Of a stretch of 64,000 bases of DNA, positions 8,107 to 15,810 are shown one piece after another. Made by a program: the position numbers and the translations under genes. The DNA is from Bacteroidota bacterium (GTDB taxonomy: Bacteria; Bacteroidota; Bacteroidia; Flavobacteriales; Weeksellaceae): positions 70,673-134,672 of the forward strand of contig JAFAFC010000020.1 of NCBI GenBank assembly GCA_023423715.1. The letters are read 5' to 3'. The notes below the pieces were generated by a model. The model did no database searches. It saw only the letters and a list, made by a program, of their open reading frames with translations, and had not been told where the DNA came from. Each line of letters begins with the position of its first letter. Position 1 is the first letter of the stretch.

Positions 8107-8847
8107 CTAAAAGTTCATCGGATACGCGATAATAAAATTCTCAGGTACTAGTTCTTGGGTTACTGCAAAATTTACTATTTGCACATTGGAAGCTACTGGC
8201 GAAAAATAATCATAGTGATATTTAAGAAAATATGTTTTTGGAGTATCCGAAGTTTGATTTATAAAAAACTCACCCGTAATTAAACCACTTGGATTTGGTC
8301 CTATTATGGAAGTACTTGAGAATACAGCGTTTGTCACGATATCTGCTGTTGGAGATGGCGTTATATTGTCGGAATTATCGTCATAAAAACTAGCTCTAAT
8401 CCAAATATTTCGTCCATCTTGAAGCGGATAATAATTAACTTCTGTTGTTTTCTTATTTTGAACATACACGCCAATTGAAGCTACTACCAACCATTTCCCT
8501 TTGGGTAAAGTCAATGTAGTTCCTGTATTTCTAGCGTTACTGCGTCTTACAGTGATTGGGTATGAGTCAAAAGTTTCCGTTTTGGTATAAGCAGTTTGAT
8601 TGAATTTGGCTAAAATAGAAGGTTTGGAAAGATTTATATTTTGCCAAGTTGCATTTCCTAAATTGTCAGAAACCAAGGTTTTGTTGGCTGCTGGGAGATA
8701 ATTAGGATCGGTTGCTTCGAATCGTATTTTTCCTTTTACATGAAGTCTTTCTTGTGGATTTTTTGTGTTAATTCCCACATTTCCTTTTTGAGCAAAAACG
8801 AGCAAAGAGGAGCTTAAAAATAGATATGATAGTAGGTGTTTTTTCAT
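8107..8847 (-). CDS. Exported fibre-like protein with GNVGI-T-P N-terminal motif (paralogue 3)
   Basis: The ATG at 8847 gives a clean signal peptide (MKKHLLSYLFLSSSLLVFAQ); an upstream in-frame start at 8958 would lie inside the preceding gene. The 246-residue product begins its mature part with GNVGINTKNPQERLHVKG. This signature is common to many secreted flavobacterial proteins and to tail-fibre-like repeats. A beta-rich region with many Ser, Thr, Asn and Tyr residues follows, ending in a conserved FIIAYPMNF-type tail. It is the last of three paralogues in one minus-strand operon, 10 bp after its neighbour. The function is unknown; a surface or secreted structural role is inferred. Confidence 0.75.
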   Translation of the reverse strand: MKKHLLSYLFLSSSLLVFAQKGNVGINTKNPQERLHVKGKIRFEATDPNYLPAANKTLVSDNLGNATWQNINLSKPSILAKFNQTAYTKTETFDSYPITVRRSNARNTGTTLTLPKGKWLVVASIGVYVQNKKTTEVNYYPLQDGRNIWIRASFYDDNSDNITPSPTADIVTNAVFSSTSIIGPNPSGLITGEFFINQTSDTPKTYFLKYHYDYFSPVASNVQIVNFAVTQELVPENFIIAYPMNF

Positions 8848-8857
8848 CGATTTTGAA

Positions 8858-9544
8858 TTAAAAAATGGGTAAAGCAAAAATTTGATTTTCAGGTTCTGAA
8901 GCAGATCCAAAATTTGTGAATCCCGCTGAAGAATTATTGATTCGATTAATATTTGCAATAAAATAATAGGTTTTGGTTGACCCAGACGAGTTGGAAATAA
9001 AAATATTTCCTTTCATCATTTGATAAGTCGAAGGCGAATAGTATGAACCATAAAAATAGCCTTTTCCAGATGTTGCTCCAGTTATAATATCTTTGGAAGG
9101 TACTAAGCCCGTTGGAGAATCAGCCACTGAAAACTGACAGTTTAAGACCGTATTTGAATTTTTTGATAAATCTACAGTGGGACGTAATACAACCGCGCCC
9201 GTTATTTGCCATTTTCCAGGTGGAAGAGCAATTTGTATCAAAGTTGTTTGCCATCCTGGACCAGCTTGATTAATAGTAGAACCAGCTGTAGGTAGCTTAA
9301 CAATTTGGATTCCTCGAAACACATCTGTCGGAACTTTTTTAAATGTTCCAAATTCATCTTCGCTTTGTACCGTATAAAAGCTTGTGGATGTATTTACACC
9401 ATCTTCTTGTCTAATAATGTATTTGGCATCTCCTTTTACGTGAAGCGTTGTTGTAGGTGATGTGGTTCCGATTCCAACATTTCCGGTTTGTGCGTAGGTA
9501 CTAAAGGCCCAAGCAAGAAAGACTATTGTAGATAATTTTTTCAT
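8858..9544 (-). CDS. Exported fibre-like protein (paralogue 2)
   Basis: The 228-residue product has a signal peptide (MKKLSTIVFLAWAFSTYAQ) followed by GNVGIGTTSPTTTLHVKGD, the same signature as its neighbours. The body is beta-rich, with a shared LPPGKWQITGAVVLRP segment matching SPGKWLVKASLLIP and LPKGKWLVVASIGVY in the other two, which indicates a common fold. The C-terminus ends NQIFALPIF, again parallel to the siblings. It lies 9 bp after paralogue 1 and 10 bp before paralogue 3, so the three are surely cotranscribed. No catalytic motif is visible and no function is claimed. Confidence 0.75.
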   Translation of the reverse strand: MKKLSTIVFLAWAFSTYAQTGNVGIGTTSPTTTLHVKGDAKYIIRQEDGVNTSTSFYTVQSEDEFGTFKKVPTDVFRGIQIVKLPTAGSTINQAGPGWQTTLIQIALPPGKWQITGAVVLRPTVDLSKNSNTVLNCQFSVADSPTGLVPSKDIITGATSGKGYFYGSYYSPSTYQMMKGNIFISNSSGSTKTYYFIANINRINNSSAGFTNFGSASEPENQIFALPIF

Positions 9545-9553
9545 GAATTTGGT

Positions 9554-10249
9554 TTAATTCGTTGTAGAAATAGGGTAGGCATAAATTCGGTTTTCCCCCC
9601 AGAAAGCTGACAGTTTGAACAATGGTAGAATATTGGGATCGCTCGTTACTGCAGTGCGATCTGATTTTCCCCATAAATAATAGGTTTTATTTTGTGTCGA
9701 TGCATTTTCTAGTAATGCATATCCTTCAACCATACCATACATACTTGGCGTAATTAACGAACCTGTAATTTTGGTTGCTCCTCCAGGAATGTAATCGCTA
9801 GTTGCGTTTGCATTGGTATTAGAATCTGTAAAATACGATGAAACCCGAATAACAATATCATCATATCGAAGAGAGGATGATGTGTTGTTGGTTGCATTGG
9901 CATTATAATCGGTTGGAATTAGTAATGAAGCCTTAACCAACCATTTTCCAGGTGAAAGTGTGATGTTTCCATTCAAATAGGTATTTGTAGGGATATCACC
10001 ACTATAACCAGTCGCATTTCCGATGGAGCCCATTACAGCGTTAGGAATTAATGGCGACCATTTCATGGAACCATTATCAAATACTTGAAGTAAATAGCCA
10101 TTTCCTTTCGAAGGATGATCAAGTCGTAAACTTCCTTTAATGTGAAGTTCAGATTGAGGATCGTTTGTTCCAATCCCAACTTTTCCAGTTTGAGAATAGA
10201 GAACCGAAGAAAATAAGAAAGAAGAAATCAGGAAAATTATTTTCATCAT
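9554..10249 (-). CDS. Exported fibre-like protein (paralogue 1, first of operon)
   Basis: The 231-residue product starts with two adjacent ATGs (10249 and 10246), either of which suits the signal peptide ending at VLYSQ. The mature protein begins GKVGIGTNDPQSELHIKGS, then a beta-rich domain with SPGKWLVKASLL and a RIYAYPIS ending shared with the two downstream paralogues. It is the first gene of the three-gene minus-strand operon. A 10-bp perfect inverted repeat (10304-10334) lies in its upstream region and may regulate it. The TPR-AraC regulator upstream is a reasonable candidate controller, but this is inferred only from proximity. Confidence 0.75.
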   Translation of the reverse strand: MMKIIFLISSFLFSSVLYSQTGKVGIGTNDPQSELHIKGSLRLDHPSKGNGYLLQVFDNGSMKWSPLIPNAVMGSIGNATGYSGDIPTNTYLNGNITLSPGKWLVKASLLIPTDYNANATNNTSSSLRYDDIVIRVSSYFTDSNTNANATSDYIPGGATKITGSLITPSMYGMVEGYALLENASTQNKTYYLWGKSDRTAVTSDPNILPLFKLSAFWGENRIYAYPISTTN

Positions 10250-10303
10250 TTGTGTTTTTAAAAGTATAGAACAACTGTGTTTTTGTTCGAATTAAATTTT
10301 AAG

Positions 10304-10334
10304 AACAATGCTTGAAATGTTGAGAAGCATTGTT
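10304..10334. repeat. Perfect 10-bp inverted repeat upstream of the fibre-like operon
   Basis: AACAATGCTT (10304-10313) and AAGCATTGTT (10325-10334) are perfect complements around an 11-nt loop. On the minus strand no T-run follows, so it is a poor terminator for the upstream regulator gene. It lies 55 nt before the first fibre-like gene and could be an operator or a leader hairpin. Confidence 0.5.
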
Positions 10335-10447
10335 TTTATTTCGAGTCAAAAATACATGCTCTTTGCCTTTAAAAACAAAGGTTTACCTTGCCAAATCTTA
10401 AAAAAAGACAGTGTAAAACAAGATGTAAAGTATTTATAATCAATATT

Positions 10448-12025
10448 TTAAAGCGGATTGTTTTCTTTTGCGTTGGCAATGAAAACAGAAGGTGAAATGC
10501 CTGTTATTTTCTTGAATATTTTAGCAAATGCGGTGTGTGAAGGGTAGCCCGTTAACTCGGCCAAATGACTAATTTTATAATTCTGATAGACCGAATTTTC
10601 ATAAATTTTCTTGCAGATGTAATCTATTCGAAGTTCGTTGATATACTGATTAAAACTTTTTCCACGAGACGCATTGACCAATTCAGAAATATAACTTTGG
10701 TTAGTCCCGAATTGAGAAGCCACATAAGAAAGGCTTACTCTCGGACTCAAAAATGCTTCCGATTTTTCAAACTTTTCTAATTTTTGAAGCAGTTTATTTT
10801 CGGTGTCTTCGGCCGCAGACGATGCTGTTTTTTTGATTTTTACATTAGAAATTTCAACTTCATTTTCTTTACGTTTGGTATCGTCTATCGTATTTTGAAG
10901 CTTGTCTATGGTTATCTGGAAAAGACGTTTTTCTTCTTTCCTTTTCCGATGTAATTTCATATTAACAAATAATGCTAAGGAAACAATGAAACTCACAAGA
11001 ACGCCAGAGATAATAAGGTTGATTTTTTTGCTTTTTTCTTGTTCCTGAACGATACGCATTTCATTTTTAATCGATTCGGAAAGCGCATTTTTTTCTTCGT
11101 TACTTATCTGATTTTTTAGTGCAAGATATTTTTCATTATAAAGTGTATACTTCTTTGGTTGGTCAATTTTAGAATACGCTTGTGCTAAAGTATAGTTTAT
11201 CTCAGCTTCGATGTACGAACGATTGTTGTCATTGAATTTAGCTGCTTCTTGCAGGATTTTTATGGCTTTTTCATAATCTCCTTGATGAAAATAGATTTTC
11301 CCCAAAAAACTAAAATTATAGGCACGTTCAAAACTATAATTTTCTTTATTTTGAGCTGCGTAGCTCAACGCTTTGTTAAAAGCTTCTTCGGCATCTTTCC
11401 AACTATTTTTGTTGTATAATGTTTCGCCAATAGATGAGTAAATCATAGAATATTCACCGTGTACGCTTCCTTCTTTTCGAATCTTTTCGTAGCGATCGGT
11501 GTATTTTAGAGCTTCTTGATAGCTATGTAAAGATTCATCGTATCGACCTTGCAGATTGAGATTTTGCCCTAATTGTGTTGAAATTCGCATCGCACTAAAA
11601 TTCCGATTAACCTCATTTGGCTCATGTTGTATTTCCTCTTGTGCCTTCAAAATGTAATGGTAGGATTGCTCATGCAAATTCATTTTGGTGTACAAATTGG
11701 CTAAGGCAAGGTTTGAGTTCACACGAAGTTCATAATTGGTCGTTTTTTCAGCAACTTTGATGGCTTGTGTAAGATAGGGAATCGCTTTGGAAGATTTTCC
11801 CATGATAGAATACGAAGTTCCTATCCCTATTAAAGCATACGATTGTTCAAGAGGACTTGCGTTTGGGTATTTCAGGATTTTGTTTCCTAAATCAATTGCT
11901 TCCTGAGGAGAATCGAATTGAATTTGAAACAATTTTCCAACCCAATCAAAGGCTTCGGAATTTTGTGAAAAGGCAAGTTTGGTAGCTAGTATAAATATCA
12001 ATACGAGCAATCGTTTTTTGATCAT
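10448..12025 (-). CDS. TPR sensor with AraC-type DNA-binding domain
   Basis: The 525-residue protein has a signal peptide (ending LAFSQ, near residue 20) and several tetratricopeptide units across about 30-310 (for example ALIGIGTSYSIMGKSSKAIPY). One membrane segment lies at about 335-355. A C-terminal AraC-type double helix-turn-helix (about 425-520) includes FGTNQSYISELVN and LAELTGYPSHTAFAKIFKK. The layout places the TPR sensor in the periplasm and the DNA-binding part in the cytoplasm, typical of flavobacterial one-component regulators. The target genes are not evident; the adjacent fibre-like operon on the same strand is the best guess. Confidence 0.88.
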   Translation of the reverse strand: MIKKRLLVLIFILATKLAFSQNSEAFDWVGKLFQIQFDSPQEAIDLGNKILKYPNASPLEQSYALIGIGTSYSIMGKSSKAIPYLTQAIKVAEKTTNYELRVNSNLALANLYTKMNLHEQSYHYILKAQEEIQHEPNEVNRNFSAMRISTQLGQNLNLQGRYDESLHSYQEALKYTDRYEKIRKEGSVHGEYSMIYSSIGETLYNKNSWKDAEEAFNKALSYAAQNKENYSFERAYNFSFLGKIYFHQGDYEKAIKILQEAAKFNDNNRSYIEAEINYTLAQAYSKIDQPKKYTLYNEKYLALKNQISNEEKNALSESIKNEMRIVQEQEKSKKINLIISGVLVSFIVSLALFVNMKLHRKRKEEKRLFQITIDKLQNTIDDTKRKENEVEISNVKIKKTASSAAEDTENKLLQKLEKFEKSEAFLSPRVSLSYVASQFGTNQSYISELVNASRGKSFNQYINELRIDYICKKIYENSVYQNYKISHLAELTGYPSHTAFAKIFKKITGISPSVFIANAKENNPL

Positions 12026-12133
12026 TTGTGATGGAGATTCTTGTGTTTTTGTTTTTTTTGAAAAATGTAGGCCGCATTTTTCGCTTGTAAAAATACTAAA
12101 TATTTGATTAGTTTGGGTTTAGAATTATACCAG

Positions 12134-12172
12134 AAAAAACGAATCCAAATTGAAGGTTACAATTTGGATTCG
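12134..12172 (-). terminator. Terminator of the copper TonB receptor gene
   Basis: On the minus strand a perfect 13-bp stem (CGAATCCAAATTG with its complement, loop of 7) is followed directly by six T residues (12139-12134). It lies 18 nt after the receptor stop codon, as expected of a strong intrinsic terminator. Confidence 0.9.
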
Positions 12173-12189
12173 TCGTTCTGATTTTAAAT

Positions 12190-14220
12190 TTAAAAATTAA
12201 CAAAAACGCCAATATTAAAACTTCGCCCACGTTCTAATAGTCGTTGTTGATTATTGCTGCTCAAAGTTCTACTCAAATGTTCTGCGTAGGCTCTGTTAAA
12301 CAAATTGCTGACTTCAACTTGAAATTTAATATTCTCTTGAATTTTAAAATTCGTGTACAAATCAACTACTGAAAAATCAGGCGTTTTTAATTCTTTGAAA
12401 TCGGTGTTCACACGATTTTGGGCACCCGAAAAACGATAATTTATTCCGTATGAAAATTGCTGATATTGACCTTCAAAATTCCATTTTAGGTTGAGGGAAG
12501 CAATTTCTGCCAAAGGCATTTTTTTGTCCAAATCTTCGGCATAAGTGTAGGCAACGGCAATATCGGTTTTGTAATTCGGTGAAAATTGCCATTGCAAACG
12601 CGCTTCAACACCAGCTTTCATTGCTTTTTCAATATTCTGAATTTGTCTCACACCAGGACTTTGCATCGAATTCGATTTAATATCAGGATTAACCACAGCG
12701 CCAATATAATTTTGCATAAAAGCATAAAAGATATCCGTTTGAAAATGGAAATTCGAGGTATGGAAGGTGTAAATTAAATCTGCTTGATTGTTAGTTTCTG
12801 GCTTTACTAAAGGATTTCCGACAACATCATAATTGTCATTTCCAACTGGGAAACGGTTGATAAATCGCTCTGTCAAGCTTCCACTTCGTTGCGCACGTCC
12901 TAACCAAATCGCCAAATCTGAGTGTTTTCCAAACTTTTGCTGATAACCCAAACTAAAACTGTGATTCAATTGCTCACTCTTCATTCCGCCGTACAATTGT
13001 TCAAATAATTTGGACATTTCGCCTGCGTTTGCCGTGTTATAATCCATTCGATAAGAAGCAGTAAGTTTTGATGTTGCAAAATTCTTTGAAAATTCATTAA
13101 ACCAACCAACTTGATCGATGTGAGAATCTTGCCACGAACTCCCATCTTTAGGCATCATCATGGGCGAACTCATCGTCATGCTTTCGTTTTCCGCTTGTTC
13201 ATGTTTGTAATCGAAACCAGAATAAAGATTCCACGAATTTTTTCCCCACTTGCTTTCAATTCTTCCGCCATAAGTTTTGGAAGCGACATTGCTGATCATC
13301 ATTCTTTTAGGATCGCCCATTGAGTGGTGAACCTGCGTGAAATAAGCATTGTAAGTCATTTCCTTTAAAAGAGAATTTTTATAAATGCTTTGATGATTCA
13401 GTTGAGTCATCCAAGTTTTATCGTAAATTAAATCCATTTTTAGAGCCGCAAATTCGACATTTCGTCCTTGATTTGTGTTCACTTGCAAACTTGTCATTTC
13501 GTCATCCGACCATTTGTATTGAATTTTTGAGCCTATCGAATAACGTTTAAATGCGGAACGAACTTCGTCGCCATTCCCATCTTTGTATCGGTCGCCATCG
13601 TTGTAACTTCCGAATAAATCAACATTAAATTTTTTGGAAGTAAGTTGCGACATCAATTCATTTCTAAAAATAGAACCGTTGCTATCGTAACTGCTAGAAA
13701 ATCTATTTTTTAGCTTGGTTTTATCGGTGAAAATTGGTTTTTCTGAAACGAAATTAATAGTTCCACCCAAAGTCGATCCAAAGCGAAATTGATATGGTCC
13801 TTTGTAGATTTGAGCTTCGGCAACGCTGTTCATATTAATTTGCGAAATCGAAGGTTCCATGCGGCTTGGACAAGCATTAATGGCATAAACAGCACCGTCG
13901 GTAACGATGTTGAGCTGTTCATATTTAAAACCTCTGAGAACAGGATCTGTACCGAAGTTTCCAGCTTTTTTGATTCCTGAAATTTCGGGTAAAGTTTTTA
14001 AGAAATTTCCTGCATCGTGGTCGAGAAGTTGGGTTGAACTTACCTTTATTTGTTTTGAATTTTGATGATTTTGGATATTTAATTTCGTGATTTTCACGAC
14101 TTCGATATTCTGAATTTTTATGCTGTCTTGGTTTTGAGCTTGCACAAAATTAAAGCTCGCCACCGAGCAGAATAAACCGAAACCTATCTTGTAAATAGCT
14201 TTTTGATGTTTTAATAACAT
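12190..14220 (-). CDS. TonB-dependent outer-membrane copper receptor (OprC/NosA-like)
   Basis: The 676-residue protein has a signal peptide (to about residue 29), a plug domain (about 55-160, with IYKGPYQFRFGSTLGGTINF-like features), and a long beta-barrel ending in a terminal Phe (VNF). The plug holds Cys117-Pro-Ser-Arg-Met121, and an extracellular loop holds His299-Ser-Met301. This is the CxxxM plus HxM pair known to bind copper in Pseudomonas OprC, so the cargo is very probably copper. OprC and NosA receptors are known to accompany denitrification, and nirK lies less than 2 kb away on the other strand. Methionine-rich loops (SMTMSSPMMMP near residue 343) fit soft-metal capture. A small Cys-rich protein gene precedes it in the same operon. 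Confidence 0.85.
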   Translation of the reverse strand: MLLKHQKAIYKIGFGLFCSVASFNFVQAQNQDSIKIQNIEVVKITKLNIQNHQNSKQIKVSSTQLLDHDAGNFLKTLPEISGIKKAGNFGTDPVLRGFKYEQLNIVTDGAVYAINACPSRMEPSISQINMNSVAEAQIYKGPYQFRFGSTLGGTINFVSEKPIFTDKTKLKNRFSSSYDSNGSIFRNELMSQLTSKKFNVDLFGSYNDGDRYKDGNGDEVRSAFKRYSIGSKIQYKWSDDEMTSLQVNTNQGRNVEFAALKMDLIYDKTWMTQLNHQSIYKNSLLKEMTYNAYFTQVHHSMGDPKRMMISNVASKTYGGRIESKWGKNSWNLYSGFDYKHEQAENESMTMSSPMMMPKDGSSWQDSHIDQVGWFNEFSKNFATSKLTASYRMDYNTANAGEMSKLFEQLYGGMKSEQLNHSFSLGYQQKFGKHSDLAIWLGRAQRSGSLTERFINRFPVGNDNYDVVGNPLVKPETNNQADLIYTFHTSNFHFQTDIFYAFMQNYIGAVVNPDIKSNSMQSPGVRQIQNIEKAMKAGVEARLQWQFSPNYKTDIAVAYTYAEDLDKKMPLAEIASLNLKWNFEGQYQQFSYGINYRFSGAQNRVNTDFKELKTPDFSVVDLYTNFKIQENIKFQVEVSNLFNRAYAEHLSRTLSSNNQQRLLERGRSFNIGVFVNF

Positions 14221-14293
14221 GATTTTTGTATTGTTGAATGATTACTTTGCTGAATTCTAAATAAATCCAACTTCGAAAAAATAATTTTAAAAA

Positions 14294-14653
14294 TTATCCA
14301 ACAATAGGAGGTTCGTCCAACAATTTTGCGGTTGGAGATTGGTAAGGTGGGGTCGTTACTTCAATCATTTTTGTTGAGATAGGATAGACTCTTTTTTCAA
14401 CGGAAAGCTGTACCTGAATAGGTTTTGTAAAACTAAATCCACAACAAATAAGAAGTAATTGAGATTGCGGTTTTTGGTTCTCTGGTTTTGTTACTTGACA
14501 TTTTCCATGGCACTCTAATTCAGGTTTACTTTTGTTTTCACAATGCATTTCGTAAAAATCTTGGTTTACATAATAGTCCATCCAAACCAAAGTGGATTGG
14601 TTACTACATAATAGTAACATGGATGAATAGAGTATGGATAACCAAATTTTCAT
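14294..14653 (-). CDS. Small cysteine-containing exported or membrane-anchored protein
   Basis: The 119-residue product has a hydrophobic N-terminus (about 5-25) followed by the motif C-x12-C-x3-C (CENKSKPELECHGKC, starting near residue 39) and then a pair of adjacent cysteines in a hydrophobic stretch (LLLICCGF). Similar small proteins with an ExxCxGKC core are often encoded just upstream of TonB receptors in Bacteroidota. It is the first gene of the minus-strand copper-receptor operon, 73 bp before the receptor. A role in handling copper near the membrane is plausible but inferred; I know of no established function. Confidence 0.7.
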   Translation of the reverse strand: MKIWLSILYSSMLLLCSNQSTLVWMDYYVNQDFYEMHCENKSKPELECHGKCQVTKPENQKPQSQLLLICCGFSFTKPIQVQLSVEKRVYPISTKMIEVTTPPYQSPTAKLLDEPPIVG

Positions 14654-14719
14654 GTTTATGAATTAGGAGACGGGTTTCTGTCATTTTAGGATGTGAAGAA
14701 ATACCAACCAATTTTAGGG

Positions 14720-14751
14720 CAAAATTAGAGATTCTTATTTGGGATTTCCAA
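14720..14751 (-). promoter_or_regulatory. Promoter of the copper-receptor operon
   Basis: Read on the minus strand, TTG (14751-14749) and TAATTTTG (14727-14720) are 21 nt apart and match the Bacteroidota promoter pattern. The -7 element lies 66 nt before the first gene. Confidence 0.55.
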
Positions 14752-14771
14752 TATGATAGAAATCAGTATCA

Positions 14772-14797
14772 AATAAAAGACTAAAATATCTTTTATT
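14772..14797. promoter_or_regulatory. 26-bp palindromic operator upstream of the Rrf2 gene
   Basis: AATAAAAGA (14772-14780) and TCTTTTATT (14789-14797) are perfect inverted repeats around 8 nt. The element overlaps the expected -33 region of the rrf2 promoter, which suggests autoregulation. A 20-of-26 match lies in inverted orientation directly before the ric start (18802-18827). Confidence 0.65.
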
Positions 14798-14810
14798 GAA
14801 AATTACTTTT

Positions 14811-14818
14811 TATCTTTG
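14811..14818 (+). promoter_or_regulatory. -7 promoter element of the rrf2 gene
   Basis: TATCTTTG matches TAnnTTTG exactly, 19 nt before the chosen start codon. The corresponding -33 position falls at the right arm of the palindrome at 14772-14797. Confidence 0.6.
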
Positions 14819-14837
14819 TCAAAGAAATATACGAAAG

Positions 14838-15269
14838 ATGTTTTCCAAAACTTGTGAATATGCTTTACGCGCCTTGATTTACATCACCCAACAAACGAAG
14901 GATGGTGGAAGAGTGGGGATTAAAGATATTGCAAACGGAATTGATTCTCCAGAATATTTTATCGCAAAAATTTTGCAAGATTTAAGTAGAAAAGGGTTTG
15001 TACAATCGTTGAAAGGTCCTACAGGAGGTTTCTATTTGGATAATGAAAGTCTTAATAGATCGTTGATCGAAGTGGTTCGCGAGATTGATGGAGATAAAAT
15101 TTTTTCAGGTTGTGCTTTAGGTCTGAAGTCATGTTCAGAAACGCATCCGTGTCCGGTACATAACGAATTCAAGCATATTCGAGATAATCTTAGAACGATG
15201 CTTGTAGAAATGAAGATTGGTGATTTTGTGAATCAGCTTGATGAACATAAAGCATTCTTAAAAAGATAA
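14838..15269 (+). CDS. Rrf2-family transcriptional regulator (probable NO or Fe-S sensor)
   Basis: The 143-residue protein starts MFSKTCEYALRAL, the classic Rrf2 N-terminus; an upstream start at 14796 overlaps the promoter and was rejected. A winged helix covers about 10-70 (DIANGIDSPEYFIAKILQDLSR). Three cysteines, Cys92, Cys99 and Cys105, are spaced C-x6-C-x5-C, close to the C-x5-C-x5-C of IscR and C-x8-C-x5-C of NsrR, so an Fe-S cluster that responds to NO or oxygen is likely. It leads the nirK-nor gene group, and related operator-like sequences precede both it and ric. Control of denitrification and NO detoxification is a strong inference, not proven. Confidence 0.88.
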   Translation: MFSKTCEYALRALIYITQQTKDGGRVGIKDIANGIDSPEYFIAKILQDLSRKGFVQSLKGPTGGFYLDNESLNRSLIEVVREIDGDKIFSGCALGLKSCSETHPCPVHNEFKHIRDNLRTMLVEMKIGDFVNQLDEHKAFLKR

Positions 15270-15323
15270 ATAGAATAGTCGATTTATCATAAAATAAGAT
15301 AAAAAGATACTAAAGTAATTAAT

Positions 15324-15809
15324 ATGAAAACTCAAATTAAATATCCACTAGTATTCGCTGTCAGTTTTTTCTGGTTGGGATTGGTTCTTGCGATAAGTTT
15401 TCTAGAAACACCGTTGAAGTTTCAAGTTCCGGGAATGACACTTCCAATTGCATTAGAATTAGGAAAAATCATGTTTGGAGTTTCAACAAATATTCAACTG
15501 GTTTTACTGCTTTTGATCGGAGCTTGTATCGCTTATGATTGGGAAAAATGCACAAAGAAAATTCTTGTTACCGTGGTTTTACTAGCAACTTTAGTTGCTT
15601 TAGAAAAATTTTGGATGCTACCAATTTTGGATGCTCGAGCAGATGTTTTAGCTTCAGGAAAAGGACTTCCACCAACGCCTTTGCATGACTATTTCATCTA
15701 TGCAGAAGTTTTGAAACTTATTTTATTAATCGCGCTTCCCTTGTTTCAATTAGAACGAAAAAGACAAGATAAAACACACGTATTTAACACTTTAAAAATA
15801 ACCAATTAA
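15324..15809 (+). CDS. Four-helix integral membrane protein in the nirK operon
   Basis: The 161-residue product has four predicted membrane segments (about 9-30, 48-68, 79-98 and 128-146) and a conserved-looking loop with LPPTPLHDYF. No heme- or copper-binding pattern beyond a single His and an Asp is apparent. It lies 54 bp after rrf2 and one base before nirK, so it is translated with NirK. It might help nitrite handling, NirK maturation or electron delivery. The sequence GATAAAAAGATACT at 15298-15311 just before it weakly resembles the rrf2/ric operator. I do not recognise the family. Confidence 0.75.
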   Translation: MKTQIKYPLVFAVSFFWLGLVLAISFLETPLKFQVPGMTLPIALELGKIMFGVSTNIQLVLLLLIGACIAYDWEKCTKKILVTVVLLATLVALEKFWMLPILDARADVLASGKGLPPTPLHDYFIYAEVLKLILLIALPLFQLERKRQDKTHVFNTLKITN

Positions 15810-15810
15810 C

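Noticed and set aside
8848..8958. Earlier start for the last fibre-like protein
   Set aside because: It lies within the preceding gene and would bury the signal peptide.
14796..14837. Earlier start for the Rrf2 regulator
   Set aside because: It overlaps the palindrome and promoter and adds residues before the conserved MFSKTCEYALRAL start.
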